Assembly: GCA_029552825.1 (NCBI GenBank)
Contig: JAKPDL010000087.1
Span: 1 to 64,000 of the forward strand
Direction: 5' to 3'
DNA length: 64,000 nt
DNA from: Bacteroidota bacterium
GTDB taxonomy: Bacteria; Bacteroidota; Bacteroidia; Bacteroidales; VadinHA17
The stretch's first letter is position 1; every line of letters starts with the position of its first letter. A model generated the notes under the pieces. The model ran no database searches and was not told the origin of the DNA. It saw only the letters and a list, made by a program, of their open reading frames with translations. A program made the translations under genes and the position numbers. Shown here one piece after another: positions 46,033 through 55,587 of the stretch.

Positions 46033-46980
46033 TCAGTCGTTTAGCCAGATAACTTTCTGTTCAGGTTTATGGCTCTGGCCGATGATATCCCTGTATAATT
46101 CTGGTTTTCTTGCCATGATATATCTGTAACCACCAGCAAGGGCAAGTTTTTCCGGTGTAATTAAGGCTGTAACGTAGCTATCATCAAATGAACGGCATTC
46201 AGCAAGTATGTCACCGAAAGGATCAATTATCATTGAACATCCGTTTCTGACCTGATCGTCGTCCATGCCAACAGGATTTGAAAAGACCACATATACGCCA
46301 TTATCATAGGCCCTTGACGGAAGCCATTTCATAAGCCACTGGCGGCCTTTCAGCCCATCAAACTCAATTCTTAATGAAGTAGGGTCCTTTTCACGGTTTT
46401 CCCATAGTTCGGGATTGACCAGTCCTGCTCCAGGCCGGGGTGAAGGCGTGCACATTGTTACATGAGGCATAAAAATTATCTGGGCTCCCAGAAGAGTAAC
46501 TGCCCTTACATTTTCGATTATATTATTGTCGTAGCAAATCAGAATACTGCACTTCCATCCTTTGATCTCAAAAATGCAATAATAATCACCCGGTTGCAGA
46601 TTCGGGTTAATAAACGGATGGAGTTTTCTTGCCTTTGCTATTAGTCCGTTTTTATCAACGCATACATATGAGTTATAAAGATTATCGTTTTTGTCTTTTT
46701 CAAAAAGTCCTGCAAGTATTATGATGTTATGCTTTTCAGCAATATCTACAAGTTTTGAGATACTTTTACCTTCAGGAATAATTTCAGCCAATGCGAGCAT
46801 TTGCTCTTTTATAAGGTGGCGTGCAAAAGTATATCCTGTAACAGAACACTCATGAAAAGCAATAATTTCAGCTCCTTCAACTGATGCTTTTCCCGAAAGT
46901 TTTTCTATTACAGAAAGATTGTATTTTTTGTCTCCACTCCGGTGTTCGAACTGTGCCGATGCGATTTTAAGATCTTTCAT
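46033..46980 (-). CDS. Carbon-nitrogen hydrolase (nitrilase superfamily)
   Basis: This 315-residue amidase-type enzyme has the Glu-Lys-Cys triad: Glu in IIAFHECSVTGY, Lys in ARKLHPFINPN, and Cys in ILICYDNNII. Length fits aliphatic amidase, N-carbamoylase and related branches. The IPEGKS block precedes the lysine. The substrate cannot be told from sequence. It is probably monocistronic; a hairpin terminator follows. Confidence 0.93.
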   Translation of the reverse strand: MKDLKIASAQFEHRSGDKKYNLSVIEKLSGKASVEGAEIIAFHECSVTGYTFARHLIKEQMLALAEIIPEGKSISKLVDIAEKHNIIILAGLFEKDKNDNLYNSYVCVDKNGLIAKARKLHPFINPNLQPGDYYCIFEIKGWKCSILICYDNNIIENVRAVTLLGAQIIFMPHVTMCTPSPRPGAGLVNPELWENREKDPTSLRIEFDGLKGRQWLMKWLPSRAYDNGVYVVFSNPVGMDDDQVRNGCSMIIDPFGDILAECRSFDDSYVTALITPEKLALAGGYRYIMARKPELYRDIIGQSHKPEQKVIWLND

Positions 46981-47087
46981 AAAAAATTAATTTAGAAACG
47001 GGATTCTACCGGAAGTAAAGATAACCTGATTTTTTATTCACAATCCCCCCAGAGAGAAAGTATATGAAGGAGTATATTGCTGCCGTT

Positions 47088-48296
47088 TCAAAATTCGGAT
47101 TTAACAATTTCTTTTGTCAGAATCTCACCGTTTTTGATTACTGTAACTCTAACAGTATCTTGATAAAAAAACCTCTTGCTTAATTCTGTGAAATCACATA
47201 AATCCATAGGAATTAAAACCGATGATTCTATACCATTTATACTTAAAACTGTATCACCTATGTTTAAGCCTGCATTATAAGCCGGTGAATTTTTGTAAAT
47301 AGAGCTTATTTTTATTTTCCCGTCATCCTTATAGACATAAAATCCGTGGCCGAAAAATATAGTTTTTGTTCCGGCGCTCTTTTTCATACCCGACATATAT
47401 ATTTTCTTTTCAGCATTATTTATAAGTACTTCAGAGTATTTGAGAAAAGTTTCAATGCCGACTAATGAAAATCGTGGGCTTGTAAAATTTATTTCCACCC
47501 CTGGTATTGTATCATTGCCAAAAATAAAATCATCAATTAAAGCTTTGCCTTCATTTTTGTAACTTCCAAAAATATTATATGATTGATAATTTGAATATGG
47601 GATTGCTTCGTTGCCGGAATAGTCATCTTCAGCCAACATGAGTGCATCGGAAAAGCCGAAATCTACTATAACTTTATGTGACTTTTCATTTATGGTTATA
47701 TAAGTAAAAGGAACATTCATCCTGTAGAAAAAACTGATAAAGTTTTCTGCCTTGAAATCAGTTATCCTGTAGTTTCTAGGATAGATTTTTAATGAATGCT
47801 TGGTAAAATTAAATTTCCAGTTTGCCTTTTTTATCAGATTCATTCCCAGTATGATTTCTGAAGGGATGCATTTAAAGATTGAACTGTCGGTCTTAAAATC
47901 CATCAGATTAACAAGGAGGTTTTTAATCTTAAAATTGTTTATTTCTAAATTTTTGATTATTCCCCACCTGTAGGAACCGGTTTTGTTTATCTTGCTTCTA
48001 AAAAAAGGGATAACCTGAACATTAAACTTATCAAGGCTTTTTTCGTCGAGCAGGCAAAAGCTTGAACCTGTGTCGAAAATTCCGTGCGTGGGAATCCCGT
48101 TAATGGTAACCGGAATCTGGATTATGTTATCTGAAAAGATATAGGAAATTTCTGTCTCAGTTTTTCCTTCACCAGGTACTTTATCAAGATTAAAGTACAC
48201 AATTCCTGTTACTGTTCCAAGAAGTATTATCAATATGATAATGATAATGAACAGCTTACGTCTAAACGCCGAATTTTTAAATATTTTTTTTGACAT
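47088..48296 (-). CDS. Membrane-anchored retropepsin-like aspartyl protease with PDZ domain
   Basis: This 402-residue protein has one N-terminal membrane helix (residues 14-32), with the rest periplasmic or extracellular. An aspartyl-protease fold has the Asp-Thr-Gly motif in HGIFDTGSSFCLL, with a second Asp in VIVDFGFSDALML. ILGMNLIKKANWKFNF is a typical retropepsin strand. The C-terminal 90 residues form a PDZ domain (FYVYKDDGKIKISSIYKNSP, AGLNIGDTVLSINGIESS). Two Asp motifs in a single chain would let it act as a monomer. This layout is shared by Bacteroidota proteins of unknown substrate. Confidence 0.85.
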   Translation of the reverse strand: MSKKIFKNSAFRRKLFIIIIILIILLGTVTGIVYFNLDKVPGEGKTETEISYIFSDNIIQIPVTINGIPTHGIFDTGSSFCLLDEKSLDKFNVQVIPFFRSKINKTGSYRWGIIKNLEINNFKIKNLLVNLMDFKTDSSIFKCIPSEIILGMNLIKKANWKFNFTKHSLKIYPRNYRITDFKAENFISFFYRMNVPFTYITINEKSHKVIVDFGFSDALMLAEDDYSGNEAIPYSNYQSYNIFGSYKNEGKALIDDFIFGNDTIPGVEINFTSPRFSLVGIETFLKYSEVLINNAEKKIYMSGMKKSAGTKTIFFGHGFYVYKDDGKIKISSIYKNSPAYNAGLNIGDTVLSINGIESSVLIPMDLCDFTELSKRFFYQDTVRVTVIKNGEILTKEIVKSEF

Positions 48297-48321
48297 GCAG
48301 CAAGACTTTTTTCACACACTG

Positions 48322-48352
48322 CTAAAATAGATTAGTTTTTTAAAAAATCAAA
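48322..48352 (-). promoter_or_regulatory. Promoter of the aspartyl protease gene
   Basis: On the minus strand TTTG (48349-48352) is 19 nt before TATTTTAG (48322-48329). Confidence 0.5.
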
Positions 48353-48375
48353 TTTTTCTCAAAGTATTTTTTAAA

Positions 48376-49239
48376 TCAAATGTCAACACCGATTAAATTT
48401 TTAAGAAAGAATCCTACAAGGAATGATAATGCCGCTACTCCGAGGCTGATGATAGTCATTTCTGTGAATCGTTCTCTGAAATTAAGGTTACGAGCAGTTG
48501 CAATATAGAAGTTGAAGAAGAAGATAATCAGTACAGCTGTTGAAAGAGTTATTGCCAGGGAAATAAATTTTGATGAAATCAAGAGAAAAGGAAGAATAAG
48601 CAGTATTACTGTTATAAAATAAGCCATTCCAGTGTACAGGGCTGATTTTTTTGCCTGTGCATTGCCTTCGGCTTTTGATGAAAGATAGTCTGATGCAGCC
48701 ATTGAAAGTGCTGCTGATATACCAGTTACCAATCCGGCCAGTGAAATTATTTTATTGTCACCCAGAGCCAGTGTGAAACCTGCCAGTGCTCCGGTAAGCT
48801 CTACTAGTGCGTCATTCAGCCCAAGCACGATTGAACCAACATACTGAAGGACTTCTTCATCAAGCATGTCGAGGAGTTCTTTTTCATGTATTGCTTCTTC
48901 TTCTGCAAAGCGCTTTGATTCAGGATATATTTCAGCTATCTTCTGATAAGTACTTGAACCTGTGCCTTCCCGTTTTTCCATAAGTTTAAGAACGAAAGAA
49001 AGGCCGAGTAGTTTTGCCATCATAACAGTGCGAAATACCCTGAATTTATCGGGTTTTATTTCGGTATTTGTTTTTGTCTTCCAATAGCGGTAGTGAGCTA
49101 GTTCCTGGTTGCCTATCCGGCGAAGTATTTCTGCATTTTTCTGGTTGCCTGAAAGATCTGCAAGTTTCAGATAAATAATATGTTCTGTTATTTCGTTGCG
49201 CTGGATTTTAAGAATCAAGGATTTTATCTTGTTATCCAT
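48376..49239 (-). CDS. Ferritin-like domain fused to VIT1/CCC1 membrane transporter (MbfA-like)
   Basis: This 287-residue protein joins an N-terminal rubrerythrin/ferritin-like domain (residues 1-130) and a C-terminal VIT1 domain. The first has spaced Glu and His ligands: EITEHIIYLKLA, NQELAHYRYW, and EEEAIHEKELLDML. The VIT1 part contains the typical VGSIVLGLNDALVELTGALA and SMAASDYLSSKAEG blocks and five membrane helices. In alpha-proteobacteria MbfA exports iron and protects against peroxide. A 14-bp palindrome at 49314 lies upstream of the gene. Confidence 0.9.
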   Translation of the reverse strand: MDNKIKSLILKIQRNEITEHIIYLKLADLSGNQKNAEILRRIGNQELAHYRYWKTKTNTEIKPDKFRVFRTVMMAKLLGLSFVLKLMEKREGTGSSTYQKIAEIYPESKRFAEEEAIHEKELLDMLDEEVLQYVGSIVLGLNDALVELTGALAGFTLALGDNKIISLAGLVTGISAALSMAASDYLSSKAEGNAQAKKSALYTGMAYFITVILLILPFLLISSKFISLAITLSTAVLIIFFFNFYIATARNLNFRERFTEMTIISLGVAALSFLVGFFLKNLIGVDI

Positions 49240-49313
49240 AGTTTATAAAGAATTTATAGACAACTAAGTAAATAATTCCTTGAAAAAAAATAAATAATGG
49301 AGAAGTATAATTT

Positions 49314-49327
49314 TTATAACGTTATAA
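49314..49327. promoter_or_regulatory. 14-bp perfect palindrome TTATAACGTTATAA, candidate operator
   Basis: It lies about 75 nt upstream of the MbfA-like start and 9 nt after the preceding methyltransferase stop. A perfect 14-mer is uncommon by chance. Metal-dependent control is a natural guess; no Fur box is evident. Confidence 0.4.
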
Positions 49328-49335
49328 TTCAGTTA

Positions 49336-50109
49336 TCATTTTCTTAAAACATAACTGAAGTAAACAAATCTGTTTGAAATGAATTTATTATAACTATCAG
49401 AACCTTTTACAGCAGCAAAGTTCAGTGCTATTTTCTGCAGAAATTTAGGGGCAAGCAATTTTACTAGATTGCGTTTGCGCGGATCATCCAGTTCGAGAGC
49501 TGCAATAACTTCATTATTTATGAATCTTTCTTTTAGAATTTCAAAATTGCTTATTTCCAGATGCTTTTTTAAGTCCTCTATTTTATCGGACTGTCGAAAA
49601 TCGGTAAATAAAAAGTAACCTCCTGGCTTTAAGATCCGATAAACTTCCCGGAGAAATGCTTTCATGTCATTATAGCGGTGCGATGATTCCACATTAATTA
49701 CAATGTCACAGGAATTGTTATTAAGAAATAATTTCTGTGCATCACCTTTGAAAAACAATATTTTTCTATCTGAATAGAAGTGTTTACAAAATGAAATTGC
49801 TTTATGGCATAAATCTATTCCAACAGCTGAAGAAGGTGAAAACTTCTTTGATATATATGAGAGCCCGCCACCCCTCCCGCAGCCAATTTCAACAATTGAC
49901 TTGTTTTCAATTTCTACTTCACTTGCCAGATGATGGTATAACTGTATAGAATAGCGATTTAGCTCATCATCTTTATCGATTTTAATTTGCTGATTTTTAT
50001 CATGATATCCATAGTTCATGAAAAGTACCCTTGCATTTTTATCGGTTTTACTGATGTACCAGTACCAGATTCTGAATAGAATCCATCTGATATTTGGTTT
50101 AAAAGACAT
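49336..50109 (-). CDS. SAM-dependent class I methyltransferase
   Basis: This 257-residue methyltransferase has motif I VEIGCGRGGGLSYIS, acidic motif II AVGIDLCHKAI, and motif IV CDIVINVESSHRYNDM, then ILKPGGYFLFTDF. The pattern resembles the phthiotriol dimycocerosate methyltransferase branch. A hydrophobic N-terminus and Arg/Lys-rich region suggest lipid or membrane proximity. Substrate unknown. It is separated from the M16 gene by a 202-nt gap with a hairpin. Confidence 0.85.
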   Translation of the reverse strand: MSFKPNIRWILFRIWYWYISKTDKNARVLFMNYGYHDKNQQIKIDKDDELNRYSIQLYHHLASEVEIENKSIVEIGCGRGGGLSYISKKFSPSSAVGIDLCHKAISFCKHFYSDRKILFFKGDAQKLFLNNNSCDIVINVESSHRYNDMKAFLREVYRILKPGGYFLFTDFRQSDKIEDLKKHLEISNFEILKERFINNEVIAALELDDPRKRNLVKLLAPKFLQKIALNFAAVKGSDSYNKFISNRFVYFSYVLRK

Positions 50110-50221
50110 AATATAGGATATGTATTATTGGGTGGATTTTGTTATTTTAAGAATAAGCGGAGAGATATAATTTACGTAAGCAGTTAATATAATTATTGAT
50201 TTAAAGGTTTTAAAGATAAGT

Positions 50222-50258
50222 AATAATATTGACGAATTAATACTCTGTCAAGATTATT
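50222..50258. repeat. Inverted repeat with 12-bp arms (one mismatch) and 13-nt loop
   Basis: Arms 50222-50233 and 50247-50258 pair at 11 of 12 positions, with TTGAC/GTCAA adjoining the loop. It lies between the M16 stop (50312) and the methyltransferase start (50109). On the minus strand TATCTTTA, a 7 of 8 match to the -7 consensus, follows at 50211-50218. It could be a terminator for M16 or an operator for the methyltransferase. The rest of 50110-50311 shows nothing else. Confidence 0.45.
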
Positions 50259-50311
50259 TATATTTTTTGTTTAAAGTGTGGGGATAAAAAATGATAATTT
50301 TAAACTTTTCA

Positions 50312-53125
50312 TCAATTCTCAGGTCGGAAAACTATATCTGCAACATCTGCTTTACTAAAGAAGCTGGAGGCCACTTTTTTTATATCCCTAATTGTTAGTT
50401 TATTAAGAATCTTTTCAAAGTTTTTAGGGTCGTTAACGTTAAGACCTGAATAGTAATAAAGGTAGAGAACATTGCTCCAGTAATTATTATGAAGCCTGGA
50501 CTCTTCGCGGGTTTTCAGCATATTTTTGACGGCTTTATCTAGGTTTTCCTTTGATGGTCCTTCAGAAGTAAGTCTTTCTATTTCGCTATATACAATTTTT
50601 TTCAGAGAATCAACTCTCTCAGGGTCGCAGTCGAACATAATAAGCCCCTGGGCATTTTGATACGGGTGAAGCTGAGAACTTAGACTTACTGAAACGCCGT
50701 AAGTTCCTCCTGCTTCTTCTCTTACTTTTTCTGTAAAAACAAGATCAAGAATATTATTAATGACTTTGAGACAAACATTATTGTAAGCATTATATGGAAA
50801 ATCTGCCGAATGGCTTATAAACACCGTTGCTTTTGGAACGGTAAGGGGTATTTTCACATCTCTATAGAAATGTCCACGAGGAGGTCTGACACCCCTGTCG
50901 ATAAAATTCTCTTTAGCATTTGAAGAAGGGAGTGAGCCTATGTATTTCTCAGCCATTTCTCTGGCCGTATTTTCATCGATATTGCCTACTATGAAGAAGA
51001 TAAAATCAGCTGCGTTGCTGAACCTTTCCCTGTATATTTTTTCAATCTTTTCCAGCTCAACTTTTTCGAGCATTTGATTGTTAAGGATTACCGTTCTTGG
51101 ATTATAGTTTGTAAGATAGAGTGAAACGGAATCCTGCATTATTTTCGAAGGGTCTTTTGCCATACTTGAAAGGAATGCTGCATATCTCGACATAATGGCA
51201 TTATGTGCTTCAGGATCGAATCTTGGTTTTGTGAATCTCAGATAAAGCAGTTGCATCATTGTTTCAAAGTCTTTGGGTGTGGCGGAGCCATTGATTGTTT
51301 CGGTTATTTGTCCAAGAGAAACTGAAGCAGTAGCCTTTTTGCCTGCAAGCATTTTCTGCAGGGTGACATTATCAAATTCTCCGAGTCCGTACATTCCGAT
51401 CAGAGCAGGGAGCATGGTTGCCGATGGTAAATAGTCTGTTTCGTACAATGAGGATCCTCCCAGACTATATGCGGTAAGTAGAACATTATCTTTTTCATAA
51501 TCTGCTTTGCGGTAAACAACTTTTGCCCCGTTGCCAAGTGTCCATTCTACTGCGTCGAACTGCTTGAGATGGATCCTTTTAATCACATCTGAGCCATTAA
51601 GCTTTTCTCTGATAAGTGATTCTGAGGTCTCAATATCTTGATATGGTTCTATGTCAGATGATACCACCTTGCTTATTATGGCTTTTGCCTCTTCTTCAGT
51701 GAGGTGCCGTATATTTTCATCTTCCTGGCCCTGGACAACGATCACGCTGTTGTCTGTCCTTACCAGGCCTTTAAAAAATTCAGATACTTCTTCAACTGAA
51801 ACAGATGGGATAACACTTTTTGCAAATTCATACTCAAAATCCGGAGAAACAAGAGGCTCATTGTTGAGATAATGCTCCTGCATATCGTTAATGAAGTCAT
51901 CATTTGAAATCTTGTCTTTTTGTTTGTAGTAATTTTCGTAATTGGTTAACAGGTTAGCTTTAGCTCTTTCAAGTTCTCCTTTTGCAAATCCATGTCTGCG
52001 TGCACGCTCCGTCTCAGTGTAAATAGCTTCAAGAGCTACATCTTCCCTGTTAGGGTTTGCAGCTGCATTTATCACCAGAGCGTCTACGCCCCTTACCAAT
52101 TCTGAAAAATTTACATATCCAGTTATAAACGGAGGATTACCTTTCTGGAGTAATTCGCTTATTCTTGTTGACATCATATTGTTTATAAGGCTGATGATCA
52201 GCTTTCTCCTCATATATGAAAGATTCTTCTCAGAAGGCTTTACTGAGGGATGCTTCATAAAGATTGATACAACATTTCTTGGAGCTTCTTTATCAGTGGC
52301 AAGAACATATAACATTCCGTTGTGATAAGGGATCTCAAATTCAGGTCTTGGCAGAGGATTTATGGATGGTTTAAGTTGTGAAAATATTTCTTTTACTTTT
52401 TTCTCCATTTCCGGGGCATCGAAATCTCCCACAACTGCAACAGCTTGTAGATCAGGTCTATACCATGTGTCATAGAACTCTTTGATGTTTTCCGGTTTGA
52501 AATTTCTTATAACGTTGATATCTCCAATAATATCTCTTTTTTCATATCTGGAACCTTTAAGTATTACAGGCAGATATTTCTGCATCATTCTGAAATTGGC
52601 ATCCCTTCTTGTTCGCCATTCTTCGATTATAACGCCGCGTTCGGCTTCAATTTCCTTTTCCGAAAGAGTAATAAAATCTGACCAGTCGTATAGAATCATC
52701 AGACAGGTGTCAATAAGGCCTGGAGAATCAACTGGAACATCACTGAGGTTATAAATTGTTTCTTCATATCCGGTGTATGCGTTTATGTTATATCCGAAAG
52801 CCACTCCATGTTTTTCGAGTGAGCTTATAATTGCTTTTCCAGGGAAACGTTCAGTTCCATTAAAAGCCATATGTTCAAGAAAATGAGCAAGGCCGTTCTG
52901 GTGATCTTCTTCAAGCAGTGCTCCTACATTCTGAATGAAATAAAAACTTGCTCTCTTCTGTGGCTCACTGTTGTGTTTGATATAATATGTAAGACCATTC
53001 GGAAGTTTTCCTGTTATTATTTCAGGGTCAACAGGGGGAAAGGATGAAAAGTCGTACTGTGCCCGGGTGATTACCGATATTAAAATAAGTGCAAATGCGT
53101 TCAGGATTAATCTTCTGGTTTTCAT
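50312..53125 (-). CDS. M16-family (insulinase) zinc peptidase, two-copy fold, secreted
   Basis: This 937-residue peptidase has a signal peptide (residues 1-22, VITRAQ) and two M16 halves. The first half carries the inverted zinc motif HFLEH at 81-85 (GLAHFLEHMAFNGTERFPGK) and the downstream Glu in EAERGVIIEEW. The second half (about 520-937) lacks the motif, as in pitrilysin-type clamshells; it retains RLHNNYWSNVLYLYYY. Such proteins are frequent in Bacteroidota periplasm and degrade or trim peptides. It appears to be a lone gene. Confidence 0.93.
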   Translation of the reverse strand: MKTRRLILNAFALILISVITRAQYDFSSFPPVDPEIITGKLPNGLTYYIKHNSEPQKRASFYFIQNVGALLEEDHQNGLAHFLEHMAFNGTERFPGKAIISSLEKHGVAFGYNINAYTGYEETIYNLSDVPVDSPGLIDTCLMILYDWSDFITLSEKEIEAERGVIIEEWRTRRDANFRMMQKYLPVILKGSRYEKRDIIGDINVIRNFKPENIKEFYDTWYRPDLQAVAVVGDFDAPEMEKKVKEIFSQLKPSINPLPRPEFEIPYHNGMLYVLATDKEAPRNVVSIFMKHPSVKPSEKNLSYMRRKLIISLINNMMSTRISELLQKGNPPFITGYVNFSELVRGVDALVINAAANPNREDVALEAIYTETERARRHGFAKGELERAKANLLTNYENYYKQKDKISNDDFINDMQEHYLNNEPLVSPDFEYEFAKSVIPSVSVEEVSEFFKGLVRTDNSVIVVQGQEDENIRHLTEEEAKAIISKVVSSDIEPYQDIETSESLIREKLNGSDVIKRIHLKQFDAVEWTLGNGAKVVYRKADYEKDNVLLTAYSLGGSSLYETDYLPSATMLPALIGMYGLGEFDNVTLQKMLAGKKATASVSLGQITETINGSATPKDFETMMQLLYLRFTKPRFDPEAHNAIMSRYAAFLSSMAKDPSKIMQDSVSLYLTNYNPRTVILNNQMLEKVELEKIEKIYRERFSNAADFIFFIVGNIDENTAREMAEKYIGSLPSSNAKENFIDRGVRPPRGHFYRDVKIPLTVPKATVFISHSADFPYNAYNNVCLKVINNILDLVFTEKVREEAGGTYGVSVSLSSQLHPYQNAQGLIMFDCDPERVDSLKKIVYSEIERLTSEGPSKENLDKAVKNMLKTREESRLHNNYWSNVLYLYYYSGLNVNDPKNFEKILNKLTIRDIKKVASSFFSKADVADIVFRPEN

Positions 53126-53242
53126 AAAATTATATTAATTGCCTGGATATAATGAGGATATTAGTTTTTAAATAAAGATAAGGATATATATTCAAATTGC
53201 CATTATTAAAAAAATAGGCAAAATCAAACACATGAGAATTTT

Positions 53243-53857
53243 TCAGAACAAGCCGTGCAATTCAGCATTTATTTTGTCAATGACCTCACTTAGGTGGTCG
53301 GGGTTGTTTGGGAAATCATAATGGTCAGCTTCTATTATCAGAAGTTTTCCAAGGTCGTATGTTTCAATCCATGCCTCATATCTTTCGTTAAGCCTTTTAA
53401 GGTAGTTAATGCTTATAGAGCTTTCATATTCCCTGCCTCTTTTCTGGATCTGGTTAACAAGGGTGGGTACTGATGCCCTCAGGTAAAGAAGAAGATCGGG
53501 TGGCTGGATAAATGTACACATCAGTTTAAAAAGGCTGATATAATTCTCGTAGTCGCGTGTTGACATTAGGCCCATTGCATGCAGGTTCGGTGCAAAAATA
53601 TAAGCATCTTCGTAGATGGTGCGGTCCTGAATAACGGTTTTCTCAGATTTTCGTATCTCAATAATTTGTCTGAAACGGGAATTCAAAAAATAGATCTGCA
53701 GATTAAACGACCAACGCTGCATATCTTCGTAAAAATCGTTCAGATAAGGATTGTCTTCCACATCCTCATAGTGTGGAAGCCATCCGAAGTGCTTTGCCAG
53801 AAGTCCTGCAAGGGTTGTTTTGCCGGATCCAATATTTCCTGCAATTGCGATGTGCAT
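53243..53857 (-). CDS. Deoxynucleoside kinase
   Basis: This 204-residue kinase phosphorylates deoxynucleosides in salvage. The P-loop is GNIGSGKTT (7-15), the ERS/DRS-like motif is VIQDRTIYEDAYIF, the lid is QIQKRGREYESSIS, and YLKRLNERYEAWI follows. It belongs to the dCK/dGK group rather than the TK1 group. Base preference cannot be settled from sequence. Confidence 0.92.
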   Translation of the reverse strand: MHIAIAGNIGSGKTTLAGLLAKHFGWLPHYEDVEDNPYLNDFYEDMQRWSFNLQIYFLNSRFRQIIEIRKSEKTVIQDRTIYEDAYIFAPNLHAMGLMSTRDYENYISLFKLMCTFIQPPDLLLYLRASVPTLVNQIQKRGREYESSISINYLKRLNERYEAWIETYDLGKLLIIEADHYDFPNNPDHLSEVIDKINAELHGLF

Positions 53858-54034
53858 ACATTAGTTAAATTAGAACCGTAAATTTAGAAATAAAAATGAC
53901 AGATATTTTATATTTTTTAAAGTTTAAAAATTTTCATGTACATTCAGATTAAAAATTACTATTAACATTTTAGATCTTCAGGTTGGTTTAAACATAAGAG
54001 TCATGTGAAATTGGTTATTGTACTCAATTCACTA

Positions 54035-55558
54035 TCAGGCACCAGTAATTCCAGCAATTCTGTAAAGTTCTTCAATATAATCACGGCTGTTTGAGAGGCG
54101 AGGGACTTTATTTTGACCTCCAAGTTTGTTTTTTTCTTTCAGCCAGTTGTAGAAAGTTCCTCGGGGTACGCTTCTGACAACTGGCATTGTAAGGTTAAGG
54201 TCTTTGAAACGTTTGGCTTCATAATCGGAATTTACCTGTTTAAGAGCTTCATCAAGTTTTTCGGTAAAAAGGGCAAGGTCGCCTGGTTCTTTTTCAAATT
54301 CAATAATCCATTCGTGCGAGCCCTTTGAAGATAAACCGGTAAATACAGGGCCTGCAGTATATTCAAGTACAATTGCTCCTGTTGCATTACAGGCACTTTC
54401 AATAGCCTTATCGGCGTTTTCAACAATTACTTCTTCCCCGAAAACATTGATATAGTGCCGGGTTCTACCTGAAATAATGAATTTGTGAGGGTATAGAGAT
54501 GTAAACTGAATGGTATCACCTATTAAGTATCTCCATAAGCCTCCGTTTGTGGATATTACCATGGCATAATTGGTTCCTTTTGACACTTCTCCAATTGTAA
54601 GTGCAGTATTTTTCCCGGAACTGATTTCGTTAACCGGAATAAACTCATAAAATATGCCAATATCAAGCATCAGCAGCATATCGCTCGATGAAAAGTCATC
54701 CTGGACCCCAAAAAAACCTTCGGATGCGTTGTAGGTTTCGACATATCTGAATTGAGAGTCGCTGATGAAATGCCTGAAAAGTTCTCTGTAAGGTTTGAAG
54801 CTGACTCCACCATGGAAAAAGACCTCAAGATTTGGCCAAACCTCCTTCAGGTCAGTTTTTCCGGTGTAATTTAAAATTTGCTTTATCAGTACCAGAAACC
54901 ATGATGGGACACCGGTAAGGCTGGTAACATTTTGTTTGACGGTTATACGGGTTATCAGTTCAAGTTTTTTTTCAAAATCTTCAATTAAAGCGATTTTCCT
55001 GGATGGGGTTCTGATAATGTCGAACCACCATGGAGTATTTTCAATAAGTATTGCTGAAAGATCCCCATACAATGACCTGTTGCTGAAATTGTCTATTTTA
55101 TGACTGCCACCGAGGATCAAGCCTTTTCCGTAAAAAATACCTGAATCAGGACGGTTGTTAAGATATAATGCAATAACATCTTTCCCTCCCTGGTAATGGC
55201 ATTCATGGAGTGAATCCCTGGTAATAGGAATGAATTTGCTTCTTGCTCCGGTTGTCCCCGAAGATTTTGCGAACCATTTTACAGCCCCTGGCCATAGAAG
55301 ATTCTTTTCACCGTTTCTAAGTCTTTCAATAAATGGCAATAATTCTTCGTATCCCTGAATGGGGACTCTTTCCTGGAATTGTTTAATGGTTCTGATGCCT
55401 GAATATTCGTGCATGATACCCCACTCTGTCTTTGCGGCCCTGCTTATTAAATTCCTGAAAACAGCTTCCTGAATCTCTTCAGGATTCTTCCTGAAGAAGT
55501 CTATTTGCCTCAACCTGCTTTTATTGATAGAGTTTGCTATAGAAGTAATAAATGTCAT
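54035..55558 (-). CDS. GH3 auxin-responsive promoter family protein (acyl-adenylating amido synthetase-like)
   Basis: This 507-residue ANL-fold protein has the adenylate-forming P-loop as FAKSSGTTGARSKFIPITRDS. Further GH3 blocks: YNASEGFFGVQDDF (motif II), LWRYLIGDTIQFTSLYP and the motif SGRTRHYINVFGEEV. Plant members join amino acids to jasmonate or auxin; the bacterial group is common in Bacteroidota and mostly uncharacterised. It follows recO by 29 nt on the same strand. Confidence 0.93.
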   Translation of the reverse strand: MTFITSIANSINKSRLRQIDFFRKNPEEIQEAVFRNLISRAAKTEWGIMHEYSGIRTIKQFQERVPIQGYEELLPFIERLRNGEKNLLWPGAVKWFAKSSGTTGARSKFIPITRDSLHECHYQGGKDVIALYLNNRPDSGIFYGKGLILGGSHKIDNFSNRSLYGDLSAILIENTPWWFDIIRTPSRKIALIEDFEKKLELITRITVKQNVTSLTGVPSWFLVLIKQILNYTGKTDLKEVWPNLEVFFHGGVSFKPYRELFRHFISDSQFRYVETYNASEGFFGVQDDFSSSDMLLMLDIGIFYEFIPVNEISSGKNTALTIGEVSKGTNYAMVISTNGGLWRYLIGDTIQFTSLYPHKFIISGRTRHYINVFGEEVIVENADKAIESACNATGAIVLEYTAGPVFTGLSSKGSHEWIIEFEKEPGDLALFTEKLDEALKQVNSDYEAKRFKDLNLTMPVVRSVPRGTFYNWLKEKNKLGGQNKVPRLSNSRDYIEELYRIAGITGA

Positions 55559-55587
55559 TTTTCAGAGAGAAAATGCTAAATAGTTTT

